NCBI GenBank assembly: GCA_905250885.1
Contig: CAJNOQ010002173.1
Location: forward strand, 1-25,839
From: Didymodactylos carnosus
Lineage: Eukaryota > Rotifera > Eurotatoria > Philodinida > Philodinidae
Direction: 5' to 3'
Length of the DNA stretch: 25,839 bases
The position numbers and the translations under genes were made by a program. Below the pieces are notes generated by a model. The model was not told where the DNA came from, did no database searches, and saw only the letters and a program-made list of their open reading frames with translations. Numbering within the stretch: position 1 is the first letter of the stretch; each line of letters opens with the position of its first letter. This document shows positions 1 to 10,708 of the stretch, one piece after another.

Positions 1-778
1 CTATCGACTGGTATTATTTGAGGTTGGATGTCATAGTGTGGTTTGGGAACGGTAAGCTTTCAGATTTTGCCTCAAACGGTACATCATGGTAAACCTGATA
101 GGAAGCTCTGATTTTTTCATAGATTTACGTCCCAAAGTCTCTAGTTTCAGAATCTGAAAATCGCGAGTCCCTAGCTCTTTTCCTTAAAAACTTATAAGCG
201 TGCGAACTCGTCCGCCTTTTATTTGAAAACGGATAGTAGTCGGTGTTAAACATTACGCACATACCTGCTGTTCACAGGGTTCCTCGGTTCAAAGCTGATG
301 TTGCAACTTTAGTTATTGACAAATCATGTTCTTTCTTTCGATAAAGTAAAAAAGATTTATGATTCAGTTTCTAAACTTATTTAAAAAGAAAAAAACGTTT
401 TAAACAATGTTATTAACTCATTTTTCTTCTAATTTCTGATATATATTAATTGTCATATCTTCCTTCTTTTACTGTTTTCTTTTTATTGTTCGTTTCAAAC
501 GACTATGATTTGTTTGGTAGTTTATATCATTCGTTAGTAAATGGTATCTACAAAAGTGATAATTGTGATAATTGTACCAGATTGACAAAAATCCAAAGAA
601 ATACTCGTTACCGAACTAAGCACCTTTTTTGTGTGGATTAACCTATTGTTGGTCGCAAGGCTTTAGTTTTTTCGTCAACTAATATTTTGTTTTCGTTTTT
701 AGACTTGCTAAACAAGAACAATCGCAAAAAGCAACAACATCAGGAAAGGAAGTAGACGACCGCCTGCTGGAAAAATAG
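1..778 (+). CDS. 3' end of an unidentified + strand gene (two exons, partial)
   Basis: Two probable terminal exons: 1-51, ending at the strong donor GTAAGC (52-57), and 703-778, preceded by a T-rich tract and AG at 701-702. Joined in phase, the reading frame that starts at base 2 encodes about 42 residues. It runs through VLFEVGCHSVVWER, crosses the junction into LAKQEQSQKATTSG, and ends at TAG 776-778. An AATAAA signal follows 35 bp later (813-818), as expected for a 3' end. The tail is charged and hydrophilic. I do not recognise the family. A second frame across the same junction is also open, ending near 757, so the frame is not certain. The 650-bp intron is long compared with those of FCSK. 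The rest of the gene lies left of the window. Confidence 0.35.
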
Positions 779-812
779 CCCACTGTGACGTATAGAGCAA
801 TGAAACGGCTTC

Positions 813-818
813 AATAAA
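813..818 (+). promoter_or_regulatory. Probable polyadenylation signal AATAAA
   Basis: A canonical AATAAA hexamer lies 35 bp after the TAG at 776-778 on the same strand, which supports the gene end called at 778. Confidence 0.4.
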
Positions 819-1732
819 AAATACAAACTAATTTTAATAATATTCGAGCTCTTTCCTTTCAAATGTATTCTTTCGTTGAAATTACAGAGAAACAATAAGA
901 AAAAAGTGAAAACGAACGATTTGTTTTTGCAACGAATTTACCAAATATTAAAAATACGTGAAAATCGTTTTAATAATATTCGATTGATGCGATTAGGAAA
1001 ATTACTTTACTGCAAAACCCATTTAAGGACTTTTTAGATTTTGAACAAAGAACGCACATTGTAACTAGGGTTTGTAACGGTTAAAGCGTGTTACAGTTTC
1101 CGATGCTTCGGTAACATTTTCTGATTTGTACCAGGTAATTACAAATAGGTAAAAAATCGCAAAATTTTACCTCGGTAAACTTCGGTAAAAAAGTATTTTA
1201 CCGTTACCGCTCATTCCTAGCTGTGACCCCGTTTACTCGGAATTGTAGTACATAAACATAGAAAAACTTGCTTCGGGTATGGGTGTCAAAATGTGTGATG
1301 TTCCTAGCTAAAGTTTAAAAAAACAGAGTTTTTGGTCCAATATTTCCTCAGATTTTTGTAAAGTGGTCCATGTTTTCATTTATCTTAATGGGAGTTGACC
1401 GAATGAGCAAAAATTCCTGTTTGCGCCATTAAGAAATGCAGACGCTTGCCTTACATGGCATCGTAAGAACGTATTACACAAAAAGTTGGTTAGATGAAAA
1501 GCTATAGATACCTACACAGGAACAAACAGCTACAGAAAACAAGTCGATGTTAAACGAGTAGCTAGCAAAAACATTGCGAATAAAAATCAAAAAAAGAATC
1601 GAATTTTACTCGAGTGAGAGGAATCAGTTCTGTATGGTCACTACATACTCTCCTATGCAAAAATTTACTCCGATTTTGACGAACTGTACTCCTGCTTCGA
1701 TGGTCTCGCCATACCACTGATTTGATGGAATG
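819..1732. other. Intergenic stretch without a recognisable gene
   Basis: No open frame of useful length on either strand. A 16-bp direct repeat, TTTTAATAATATTCGA, occurs near 831-846 and again near 969-984. From about 1060 to 1215 there are several copies of short motifs related to CGGTAA and TTACCG in both orientations, which suggests an old repeat, but I could not define its ends. Confidence 0.5.
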
Positions 1733-2275
1733 TCATAATAAGAGATCATTACAAGTTTTATTAATGTTTGCTGCTTGTTCAATTCTCAGTTTACCATTTT
1801 TTGATATATCATTATTACATAGGTTTAACCAAGTTAATATTCGATTTTGTTTCAACATTTCTGTTATAGCATTCACACTTTGATCTGTTATATCATCATT
1901 ATTGCTAACAAGTAAATATTCTAGACTAGTGTTTATTAATAATGCTTGTGCCAATAATATCATTCCTATGTCTGTTACTTCATTTTGACTCAGATATAAT
2001 TGTTTTATTTAAAATTAACATTTGCGACAATTCTCTGCAACCATCATCTATTATTTGGTTTGAAGATAAATCAATATATGAAATTGTTTTGTGTTTTAAA
2101 TAATTGTGATATTAATTTTGTACCCGTGTCCATTAGTTGATTTTGTTCTAGATAAAGACGATCCAATGTGGTGTTTACTTATAATGCTACAATTAAATAC
2201 TGAATACTGTCAGCTGTCATTTGATTATTTATCAAATTTTTCAGTCAAATCATCGGACTGTCTATATAATGAAGT
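1733..2275 (-). pseudogene. Leucine-rich-repeat (NLRC3-like, ribonuclease-inhibitor type) pseudogene fragment
   Basis: Read on the minus strand, five to six consecutive repeats of about 28 residues are visible, with the pattern L-x-x-L-x-L-x-x-N followed by I/V-x-D-x-G/S-x-x-x-L. Examples are LDRLYLEQN, ISYIDLSSNQ, LYLSQNEVTDIG and LTWLNLCNND. The series is broken. There is an in-frame TAA before VNTTLDRL, another stop further upstream, a frameshift between the LDRLYLEQN repeat and the ISYIDLSSNQ repeat, and a second frameshift just before LYLSQNEV. Only the last 76 codons, ending at the stop at 1733, remain open. No start codon or other domain is present. Repeats of this kind are common in large, fast-turning families in bdelloids and other invertebrates. 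The breaks might be unrecognised splice sites, but no short intron fits them. Confidence 0.75.
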
Positions 2276-2374
2276 TTCAACGATTTTTGAATGAAGTTTA
2301 GTTAACAAAAATGTCGTCTTTTAAAAAAACTAGCATTTTTTTTTAATCTTACCACAGATTGTGGCTGAATGAAG

Positions 2375-2564
2375 TTCACTGTAACGGAAAAATTTTGAGT
2401 AAAAATAGCGTTTTAAGTTTTTCAATATACTATATATTCTAGCAAAATTTATGTGGTAAGAATGAAATTTCATCAGTTCGGAGACTATTGATGAAATTTA
2501 ATAATCAAAAAGTATTCAAAAACTTAAAACGCTATTTTTCTCAAAATTTTTCCGTTACAGTGAA
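2375..2564. mobile_element. 190-bp inverted-repeat element (MITE-like)
   Basis: A left arm at 2375-2427 and a right arm at 2513-2564 are inverted copies of each other over about 52 bp, with one indel and one mismatch. The arms begin TTCACTGTAACGGAAAAA. About 85 bp lie between them and include a smaller inverted pair, AAATTTCAT and ATGAAATTT. There is no coding capacity. I could not identify a convincing target-site duplication, so the exact ends and superfamily are open. Confidence 0.7.
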
Positions 2565-3048
2565 AAAAGTATTAGCTGCGTGATCATTGAGTCGCTTTTT
2601 CCCGAGTTCTTCCTCATCACATCAGCAATATTTCGGCTTAACTCACATGTCATCGGGCGTCCTTTCACATGGAGGCAATAAAAGAAAGTGTCATAAAAAA
2701 GCAAAGGAAAGTTTCTTTATTGCTCCCCAAAACAGTCTGAAAGCACTTGACGATGAATTGAGAAAATCTTTGTTGATAATTCTGGACTGTTTTTGACAGG
2801 TAACGATATCGAGAAAATGACTAGTTGAATGTAGTACAATCAATGTATCTCATGGACAATAAATACTGTTCATCATTAAATACTGTTTTCACTTTACTCA
2901 TAAAACATTATATTGTTAATCACTTTTGTCAATGATTGAAAATTTATTTTTTAAAAATATCCCCCCCTAATTGCAGTCAAGTATTGCTATAATATGTTAG
3001 TAGAATAGGTGGTTAAAAATTTAACGATGAAGAATAGAAGGCACAAAA
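2565..3048. other. Region between the inverted-repeat element and the FCSK 3' end
   Basis: A + strand frame at 2587-2796 (69 codons) is open and has a fairly protein-like composition. It has no recognisable motif, and it hits TGA a few bases before a possible donor (ACAG|GTAACG at 2799/2800), so I do not call a gene. The distal part includes the FCSK 3' untranslated region and a run of seven C's near 2961. Confidence 0.4.
2943..2948 (-). promoter_or_regulatory. Probable FCSK polyadenylation signal
   Basis: TTTATT on the + strand reads AATAAA on the minus strand, about 100 bp downstream of the FCSK stop codon. This is a plausible position for the mRNA 3' end. Confidence 0.4.
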
Positions 3049-6000
3049 TTAATTGATTTTTATATTTGGTCCTACACGATCGATTTTCGCTTCAAAATAT
3101 GATACATGTGGAATGTTGGCGTTTTGGATTAACTCTTTACACTTTAACGCATCTTCACTTGTTTTAGCTAAAGCAGTCAAGAATCCACCTCCACCGGCAC
3201 CAGCTAATGTACAACCTAAAGAAAAATATATGTCAAAAGAATATCTTCTACTCATATTTGTACACTCTATCTACCACTAATATACGGTGTTAAAAGATCA
3301 ATCAATCGACGACAAGTTTCTGGTTCAGCACCAGGTGCAACCATTAATTTTTGTTTCCAATATATTGACATACACTGGCCAACTTGGGTTATGTCACCTA
3401 TAAAATAAGAGTACTTGATCATGAATAATCTCAATCATAATCAAATACACTAGAAACCTCTTTCAATAGCTTCAGAAGCCACCATTGCATTTTTCTCTAA
3501 ATCATCAAATAAATTTTTCATGGTGATCGAACCAGAATACCAATTTCTTAAAACGCATTGTAATAAATTTCTTGCCAGCCGCGTTTGTCCCGTATATAAC
3601 AAAATAAGACGTTCATCAAATCGATTCATTGTCTCATTTGATACTTGTAACTCTTTCCATTCGACATGTAATGGTAACTGTGGTCGACTCATTCCTAATT
3701 TAAATCCTGGTAATAGTCCACCCAATTGATCTTGCCATCCTCCGCCAGTCGTCATCATTTGTTCAACAACTAAAACACCATGGATAATCATATCATTTGT
3801 CACTAAATCCACACCTAATAAATGCCATAGTGCTAGTAAAATAGCACCGGCTAAAATTGAACTTGTGCCTAAAAAAAACAAAAAAAAGACTTGTTAATGG
3901 TAGAACGAAGAGAAATCAGCTGGTCATTGATACCTAAACCAGAACCGTAAGGTATATTAGACCATGCTTCCAGTATTAATCCATTTGTTGCTAAGAAATG
4001 TTTTTTCAATTGTTGTTCAAATGTTTCATCTGTAGTCAAATCAATAATGCCCGTAAATATGCAACATGTTTTTAATAGTGCACAAGGTATATGAGGCTGA
4101 TTATAATCCTGAAAATCTGTCAATGATTTTAAAATATATCGTTTATCTTCTGTCTCACCAAACTCATTTCCTTTCAATACAAATGTGACAAACTGATTTG
4201 TATGATCTAATAATGCTCGAGCTCCAACAGGACGTTTATTATTTAATAAAATACCCACATTTACCACATGTCCACCGTGTTCATAACAAACAGGCGGTGT
4301 ATCAGTCCAACCACCAGATAAATCCAATCGAGCTGAACATTCAACTAAAACCTCACGAATTAATTTCTTATCGTCAATCGATTTTATTACATTGTTACAT
4401 CGTTGACGACATGTTAATACAGCTTGTTTTATTAATGTTTGAGTAGCACCTGAAAAACAAAATGAAAAAAACTAGATATAGATATAAATTGAATATCGAT
4501 TATTTACCATCGTAATGTCTCGCAGCTCGGATAAGCAAATCAGGTCGATCTAACCATAAGTGTCGTTGTCGAATTAAATGTTGAACTGCTTGTAAATTAT
4601 GTTGATTTTCTAATAAAACGAGTGCGTGTAACCAATCTTTATTTAAATAGGGTCCAGATCGGAGGCCAGCATTTTCTCCTGCCATATATGCTAATGCATT
4701 GGCTATTGCGGAAAATAGTTTTGATAATATTTTTATATTTTTCGAATACTCTAAACATGCTGTGTCCAATGTTTTCAGCAATTGATGCGAATAACCATCA
4801 AATATTGTCTGTTTTAACAATGGTAAATACGATTGATTATTAATTTTATCCAAAAGAATTTCAATTATTTTTTCACGTAATATAATATGATAAAGATCAC
4901 GACGACGTTGTAATTCTTGTCGGATATTTGTATAATTCAAAATTTCTTCCAATGATAAACGCCTATAACAAATGAACGTTTCTTTTACGATGAAAAGGTG
5001 TGTGTGTGTGTGTGAAATGATGTCTTACATGGATGATTTCCATTGTTGAATGAAACCACCGCTTTGACCTTGACATAGCCATAATAGCGATTGTGTTAGA
5101 GTCAATTCTAATGCAAAGTTGAATATGGGATATAATTTAGCATTAAATAGTGTACATTTATCCGGAGAATTAGTATATATATCTGGCCATAAATCTGATT
5201 CATTAATTTTAGTTTGTTGAGAAAATGTTGTCCATGACATATTTAAAATTGTAAATTGTTCATGTCTGAATGATCGATCAACATTATCAATGGTACCCAA
5301 TATTGTGTAAACATCAAGATGACTGGATGAAGTATTGCCTGTTTTTAAGCTCAAAATTGTTCGTTGAAGAATTATATTCGACGGAATAAATATACGAGAT
5401 GGCTAAACGAAGAGAAATAACCAAAATTACCAACTCTTCTCATTTTTTTTCCATTTCTAAGATCTTTTTATTCAAAATAGTTTCAGATTCTCTGATTCCT
5501 TCTGATTTTCTCTTTTTTGCTAGCGAGTATAGAAAGAATATCTTTTTCACAAGTAGTTCGATCTGTTTCTTCAAAGAGGAAACAACAATCGTTTTTTTGA
5601 CAGCGCAAGAGCAATTTTTACAGCAACAGTGACTCTGGGTACAAAAATATCGCCATCTTCAGCAGTAATTATGTCTAATGTCATGTATCAGGTCACACTG
5701 GCAACGGTCGTTTGAATATGTTTAAATTATTCATCATATAATATGTAATTAATCAATGACCAACGAAAATTTTCCTGGTGTAAGTATTTAAAATTATAGT
5801 CTAGAGGTTCTTACAGTTGACAACTATTGAAGTAACCGTAATGGTTCTCTGATTTCTTTTTATAAAGAATGTGACAAACCTCTTGAGAAAGATCAACACC
5901 TTTAATAAAACAGTTTTCTCCAATATGTATATTATTTCCAATAATTGAGTCTTGTATAACTACATTTTGATCAAAAACACTTTTTTTTTGTACAATAGAA

Positions 6001-7880
6001 TTGATTATAATTGAATTTTTGCTTGTTAGACAATTCGTTTGAATTAGAGAATGTGTTATTTGATTCCATTCGATATCTGAACGTTTGGAATGAATATTCT
6101 CAAATAAATTCTGCTTATATTCTAACCAATCACTCTCAATATAACAAAAACTACTTTCAGGCAATATGCCTAAATGAAAAAAAATAAAAAATCTTTATAG
6201 AAGTATCTTTATATTTGAAAATGCATACCACAAGTCAATTTTGTTTTCTCATTTAATTGTGTCCATAAAAATGCTTTTGATTGTTTATTTTGATCTTCAT
6301 TTTGATGATTAAATGCTAAATATCTATCGTATGTCACATCTGAACACGCTGCCATCAAAAAATCAAAATAAAGTGACAGCTCAAAACAAAATACATACGA
6401 TATTTATATGTTAGAACAGACATGAGAAAATGTTACCTGATTAGGTTTTGAGCCACTATCAAGACCTTCGTATGTACAACCATCTAATGGAGGCATTGAA
6501 TGAAATCCTAAATTAAATTTAAAAAAAAAAATTGTTTAACAGATCAGATATGATCTAAAACATTCATTATTCTTACCCAATAATTTTTCTCCGAAATTTG
6601 GAGAAAAATAGACAATACTAGAAACCTAAAAGAAGCAAAGTTTTATCTAATTATATTAAAATTTGAGGAAAATGTAACAGACAAAAAAGTTTACCTACGA
6701 TTGGAACTTTATTGTCAACAGCAATTTTGTTCAGTTCAGCTATAGGAGCACGATATAATATATCAGTGATTATGTTCTATAGTAACATAAAACGAAATTT
6801 TTTGTTTTTTTTTGTATTTAATATAATATGTGGCTGTTTACGTTATTATTCAGTTTGTATGTTCCATGTTTGGATGCATAATCAACATTTTCCATTGTTG
6901 CAAATGCATGAATATCACTATCGCCAGGAATTTTTTGATCTGAATAAAAGATTAATAATATTAATAATGATAAAAAAAAAAATAATAATAAAAGTCATCC
7001 ACCTTTCATTGTTAAAGTGATAAATGCATCTGTACTGGCAATCAGTATACCATAAAAAGTTTCATTTTCGACAACCTATAGAAGAAAAGTTCAAAATAGA
7101 AAAGAATGAATATTTCACTATTTTTAATTTCTTACCATTGAATTGAAATCATGTAAGAGTAAATCTAAATTCGTCCATAACCATGGACAATTTGAACTGA
7201 AACGAATTGGTAATGTAGCCATTAAACGATGACACGAATCATAAGGAAATGTTCGACCCTTTAAAAATAAAATAAAAAATCATAACAATAGTTTACTCTT
7301 TAACTCTTACGTACCGTATGTAATATAAGAATTTTTGCTTGCTGTAATACGTTAGAGTTGACCATCTGAATTGAACATAATTTTTTTGTAGATAAAATAT
7401 CTATCTAAAAACGTAATGATGAGTACTTACAGAATATCCCGCTTTAGCACTCAATTGTTCTGCAGCTCTAAGTAAGGCATTTAATGTGGCACCACCACTA
7501 CCAAGTTTTTCTGCAGAATCATCTACTGTTAAAATAGTGGTATTTTTATTTATTAAACCATATCGTTGACGCTGACGAAGTACTAAAATGTAAATTGTAT
7601 ATATTATACTTTCAATATAAAATTCTCTTATTACCTGAATAAAATGCATATGAACTTTCTCTGCTTGTTGACGTTATAACAATCACTGTCCAATAGGATT
7701 CTTGAGTTTTTTCTAATTCAAACTGAAAGAATAAGCAATAATTCATGTAGTAAACTATTTTAAAACTCATCATTTTCTTACCTGATTCGCTTGATTATTA
7801 TCTAACTCTGTTTTTACCAGTTTTAGATTATCGTAATTATTCAAATGATTACAAGACAAACAGGTTGTTGGTGTAAACAT
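3049..7880 (-). CDS. FCSK: L-fucokinase, complete 18-exon gene
   Basis: Phosphorylates L-fucose to L-fucose-1-phosphate with ATP in the cytosolic salvage route to GDP-fucose. Exons (minus strand): 7880-7782, 7722-7635, 7582-7431, 7365-7315, 7258-7136, 7075-7003, 6939-6842, 6776-6699, 6625-6577, 6507-6437, 6379-6229, 6169-5880, 5402-5029, 4962-4508, 4449-3934, 3868-3458, 3397-3275 and 3215-3049. They join in frame to 1122 residues, close to human FCSK (about 1084). The N-terminal fucokinase/pyrophosphorylase-like domain contains GSGGATLNAL (about 90-99). The C-terminal GHMP kinase domain has DLSGGWTDTPP (about 760), the ATP loop GSGLGTSSILA (about 886-896) and LAGAGGGGF (about 1071-1079), so the catalytic motifs look intact. 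A TAG lies directly before the ATG. Oddities are the weak donors GTGGAT, GTTTCT and GTTTGT, and one 477-bp intron. Family assignment is very secure; the exon 12/13 junction is the least certain part. Confidence 0.95.
4998..5014. repeat. (TG)n microsatellite inside an FCSK intron
   Basis: Eight TG units lie in the 66-bp intron between exons 13 and 14. It is a simple repeat with no other sign of function. Confidence 0.9.
5403..5879 (-). other. Unusually long FCSK intron (12th)
   Basis: All other FCSK introns are about 52-73 bp; this one is about 477 bp. I chose the donor GTTTGT after LSQE because it keeps phase 0 and restores alignment with other fucokinases. If exon 12 read through, it would add about 20 unrelated residues and end at TAA 5811. 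A stronger donor, GTAAGA, lies at that point but gives the wrong phase for exon 13. The + strand frame inside the intron (5399-5632) has no recognisable motif. Confidence 0.55.
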
Positions 7881-8184
7881 CTAAAACGAATGAAATATGA
7901 TGACAAGCATCTCATCTTACATCAATTTCTATAGTTTATAGTTAAAAAATAAAATTAGATAGTGAAATGTTGATACATCAAATTTAGCTAGCGTAAGAAA
8001 ATTTTTTTGACAGACAGTCTATTTTAAAATAAACCATCGACAGACAGTTTCTTTTATGAAACATTTATGCGCGTACGCCAATATTTGTGAGATAATCGGA
8101 ATTTGAAAGACTGTCTAGCAGTTATTTTGACAGATAGCTCATTAACTATGCGTACCCTAAACTAGCTGCTTAAAGCAGCGCTCA
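7881..8184. other. Upstream flank of FCSK
   Basis: No coding frame. The ATG of FCSK is immediately preceded on the minus strand by TTCGTTTTAG, which looks like a splice acceptor. Between about 8009 and 8140 the motif GACAGACAGT occurs twice in direct orientation, and an inverted relative (AGACTGTCT) follows. This suggests a small decayed repeat. No TATA-like promoter could be singled out in such AT-rich sequence. Confidence 0.4.
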
Positions 8185-8354
8185 GTCCCTTACAGAGTGC
8201 CCAAATCTCCTGATGAAAATTCTCCTGATTTCAGGAGCTGATTTTTAAGATTTTCTCCTGGTTTCTCCTGATTTTCAATTGTTTTCCTGTATCGATTTTA
8301 GCGGCAGTTTGGACCAATAAAAAAGCGGAGAAAAGAGAACTAGCGTGCAATACA

Positions 8355-8396
8355 ATCATGTTGCACAAAAAACCATGGTTTTTTGTGCAACATGAT
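8355..8396. repeat. 42-bp perfect palindrome
   Basis: Bases 8355-8375 are the exact reverse complement of 8376-8396, centred on CCATGG, with six A's then six T's flanking the core. The symmetry continues imperfectly outward: CCAATAA-type and purine-rich blocks near 8312-8330 mirror TTATTGG and pyrimidine-rich blocks near 8420-8440. It lies inside the hAT-like element and could extrude as a hairpin. Confidence 0.9.
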
Positions 8397-8623
8397 GTTT
8401 GTTCTCCATATTCACTTTGCTTTTTTTCTTATTGGTTTCTTGAAAAATAGTTGAGTCTGTTTTATTTATACTGTTAAATCAACAACTGGGAAAATACTCA
8501 TAAAATAACCTACATATGATTATTTTTCTCTCCTTTTCTTTGTTTCGTTGTATGACAGACCTTCTCATTACTTGCTTGGTAGAAAAATAGTTAGTTTGGT
8601 AGAAAAAATCCAAGGGGGTGCAT

Positions 8624-8642
8624 GGGGGTGCTGAGCACCCCC
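8624..8642. repeat. GC-rich hairpin inside the hAT-like element
   Basis: GGGGGTGCT and AGCACCCCC are perfect 9-bp inverted arms separated by a single G. This is strikingly GC-rich for this window. A partial extra copy, GGGGGTGCA, lies just upstream, and CACCGACTTT occurs twice just downstream. Confidence 0.8.
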
Positions 8643-8875
8643 ACCGACTTTTTCCTCCTTCTTTTCACCGACTTTACGCCACTATAGAAAAAAGTCACAA
8701 GCGTTTGTGGGAATGAAAATTTTCCTTGTCCAAGAAAAAACCGCGTGATACTCTGCTGTTTTTCTCCTGATTTCGAAAAAAATCTCCTGATCTTCCTTCT
8801 GATTTTTTAGAAAAAATCGCCTGATCAACTCCTAATTTTTTACGAAAAACTGGATTTGGGCACCCTGGTTCCTTA

Positions 8876-10610
8876 CAGTCTACCGTATCAATTAATTGTG
8901 ACACTTTTGTTGCACTCATAAAAAGGTTCGACAAATTTCTAATAGATCAAAACTTCCACAAAATCTCGCTGACAGTGACAAAATTCAGGACGGAAAGATA
9001 GGCTTCTAATGTGCTTTTTTTTAAAGTGAAGTTATAATTTTTTAATCTATATTTTCGAATAGGAAGCTCGACACATCCAATACGTACGGTATGCTATGTT
9101 GCACTAACTGGCTCAGTAAAACTTCCTAAGTCACTTGTTTAGTTTCTTATTATAATTGCTGTTACTTAATTTATTAATCAGCCTGTTTCACTGTCATGTC
9201 AATATCGAATTGCTATGTGGTATATATTTTTAGCAGGAAAAATGTGAAAAATGCGATAGTAAACTGCATCAGTATCTAGTTCTTCACAATACATCTCTGT
9301 CAATAATGCGTGTACGTTCACGTCGCTTCCGTAAATACGATGATACAACACTTAATAATTGATCCAAATATCGGACCAATAGCATGTTAGTATCGATCAT
9401 TTGTTGATAGAGTGAAACATTAACGTAAATCTGCGAGGTTTTCTTTGATTATCTGGTACATTCATAATAAAAATTAGTCATCATTTATTTTAATAGATAT
9501 GATTTTGTTGATCTCAGATAAGTGCTAAAATCGTCTGAAAATCTAAATCAATACAATGTATTTTCCAAGCTTTGTTAAGACCATCATAAGATCGTAATCA
9601 ACATTACTAAAGACAACAAAAATTGATTAAGATCTTGTTATCAAGAACAAGAATTTTTAAAGAAATTCTGTAATCTGAACGATATAGTTTTTTGAATTTG
9701 TTTTCCTGTATAGTTTGTTTCAATTTTAAAAAAGGATAGTTTACAAGAAACAAGAACATTTATTTTTCACTGTGCTATATCTTAATAAAGCTTTTTTTGT
9801 TGTTTGTTTTTGCTTCTGACGTCTTTTGCTAACAGAGCAAATGCAAAAAAAGAAACATAAAATGTTTGCAAATAAAAAGTCCATTATTCAACACGTTTAA
9901 CTTTTCATTTTTGTCATGAAAAATAACAAGCAATATTTTACTGTCAAGCAGAAAATCAAAAGAAAAAAAATGCAATGTAAACTAAAAACTGAAAAGCGTT
10001 TTAAACGCACCAGAAAAAAGTGGTTGACAAAAATGAAATAACAAACCAAGACAAAAACATTGGACTTATTCGTAGACCTTTATAAGCTGGCAAATCTAAA
10101 ATATTTCAATCTGTCTTTCTTACATAAATGATGATAACAATCGATAAAGCGCCCTCCTTTCGCACCTAAGCAACTCTCATGAATCTCTTTCCTTCATTTC
10201 TACTTCTAAAACGTGTCTATTATATCAATGCACTGTCATACTTTGTTTTGCTGAGATTAACAAACATAACATGTGAAAAAAATAATAAATACAGAAATTC
10301 ATTTAATCTATGTATGTAAAATAAAATAGGGAATCGACTCATTTGTTCAGAGATACTTTCAATAATACTATGCATATAACTTTTAGTTATTTAAAATGAA
10401 AGACATTCATACATACACATACAACATTTCCTATTTCATAACTTTATGGAAAGACCGACAAAAATATGCTTTCATCCGCAAAAACAAACATATACACACT
10501 CACACACATACAAGATCTAGAAAATATAATAAAAGCTATCCAACGTTTGATCCAACCTTGACTAGGTGTTCACCAGAATATTATCACAAAAGCACACTGA
10601 GTGCAAGAAT
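8876..10610. other. Intergenic region between the hAT-like element and the CIC-like gene
   Basis: No supported gene on either strand. I looked specifically for a minus-strand HMG-box exon, which would be expected downstream of the Capicua-like gene, and saw none. The sequence is AT-rich with many short homopolymer runs. Confidence 0.5.
10486..10515. repeat. (CA)-rich simple repeat
   Basis: An imperfect run of CA and CACT units. It explains the His/Thr-rich part of the spurious + strand frame across this stretch. Confidence 0.7.
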
Positions 10611-10621
10611 ACAAGAGAGAA

Positions 10622-10665
<44 letters not shown>
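10611..10665. repeat. (GA)n purine tract
   Basis: About 55 bp of nearly pure GA/GAAA repeats, starting 44 bp downstream of the stop codon of the CIC-like gene. It is a simple repeat, transcribed as CT if the CIC-like mRNA extends this far. Confidence 0.9.
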
Positions 10666-10708
10666 TTGATTGTATGGATAAAAAAAAAAAAAGTCGAAAA
10701 TTTTTTAA

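Larger units (their letters stand above)
8193..8867. mobile_element. hAT-like non-autonomous DNA transposon (675 bp)
   Basis: The left end reads CAGAGTGCCCAAATC and the right end, inverted, reads CAGGGTGCCCAAATC, a 15-bp terminal inverted repeat with one mismatch. The flanking 8-mers are GTCCCTTA (8185-8192) and GTTCCTTA (8868-8875), an 8-bp target-site duplication differing at one base. CAGRG termini with 8-bp duplications are the classic hAT pattern. Inside, copies of TCTCCTGAT are clustered near both ends (8206, 8221, 8264, 8763, 8783) and may be transposase-binding subterminal repeats. No transposase frame is present, so it would need to be moved in trans. The terminal and duplication mismatches suggest the insertion is not brand new. 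Confidence 0.85.

Noticed and set aside
2587..2796. 69-codon + strand frame with a possible downstream donor
   Set aside because: The frame reaches a stop before the donor, and no homology is recognised. Kept only as a note on that stretch.
5399..5632. 77-codon + strand frame inside the long FCSK intron
   Set aside because: It lies antisense within an intron, has no motif or splice support, and its composition is explained by T-rich sequence.
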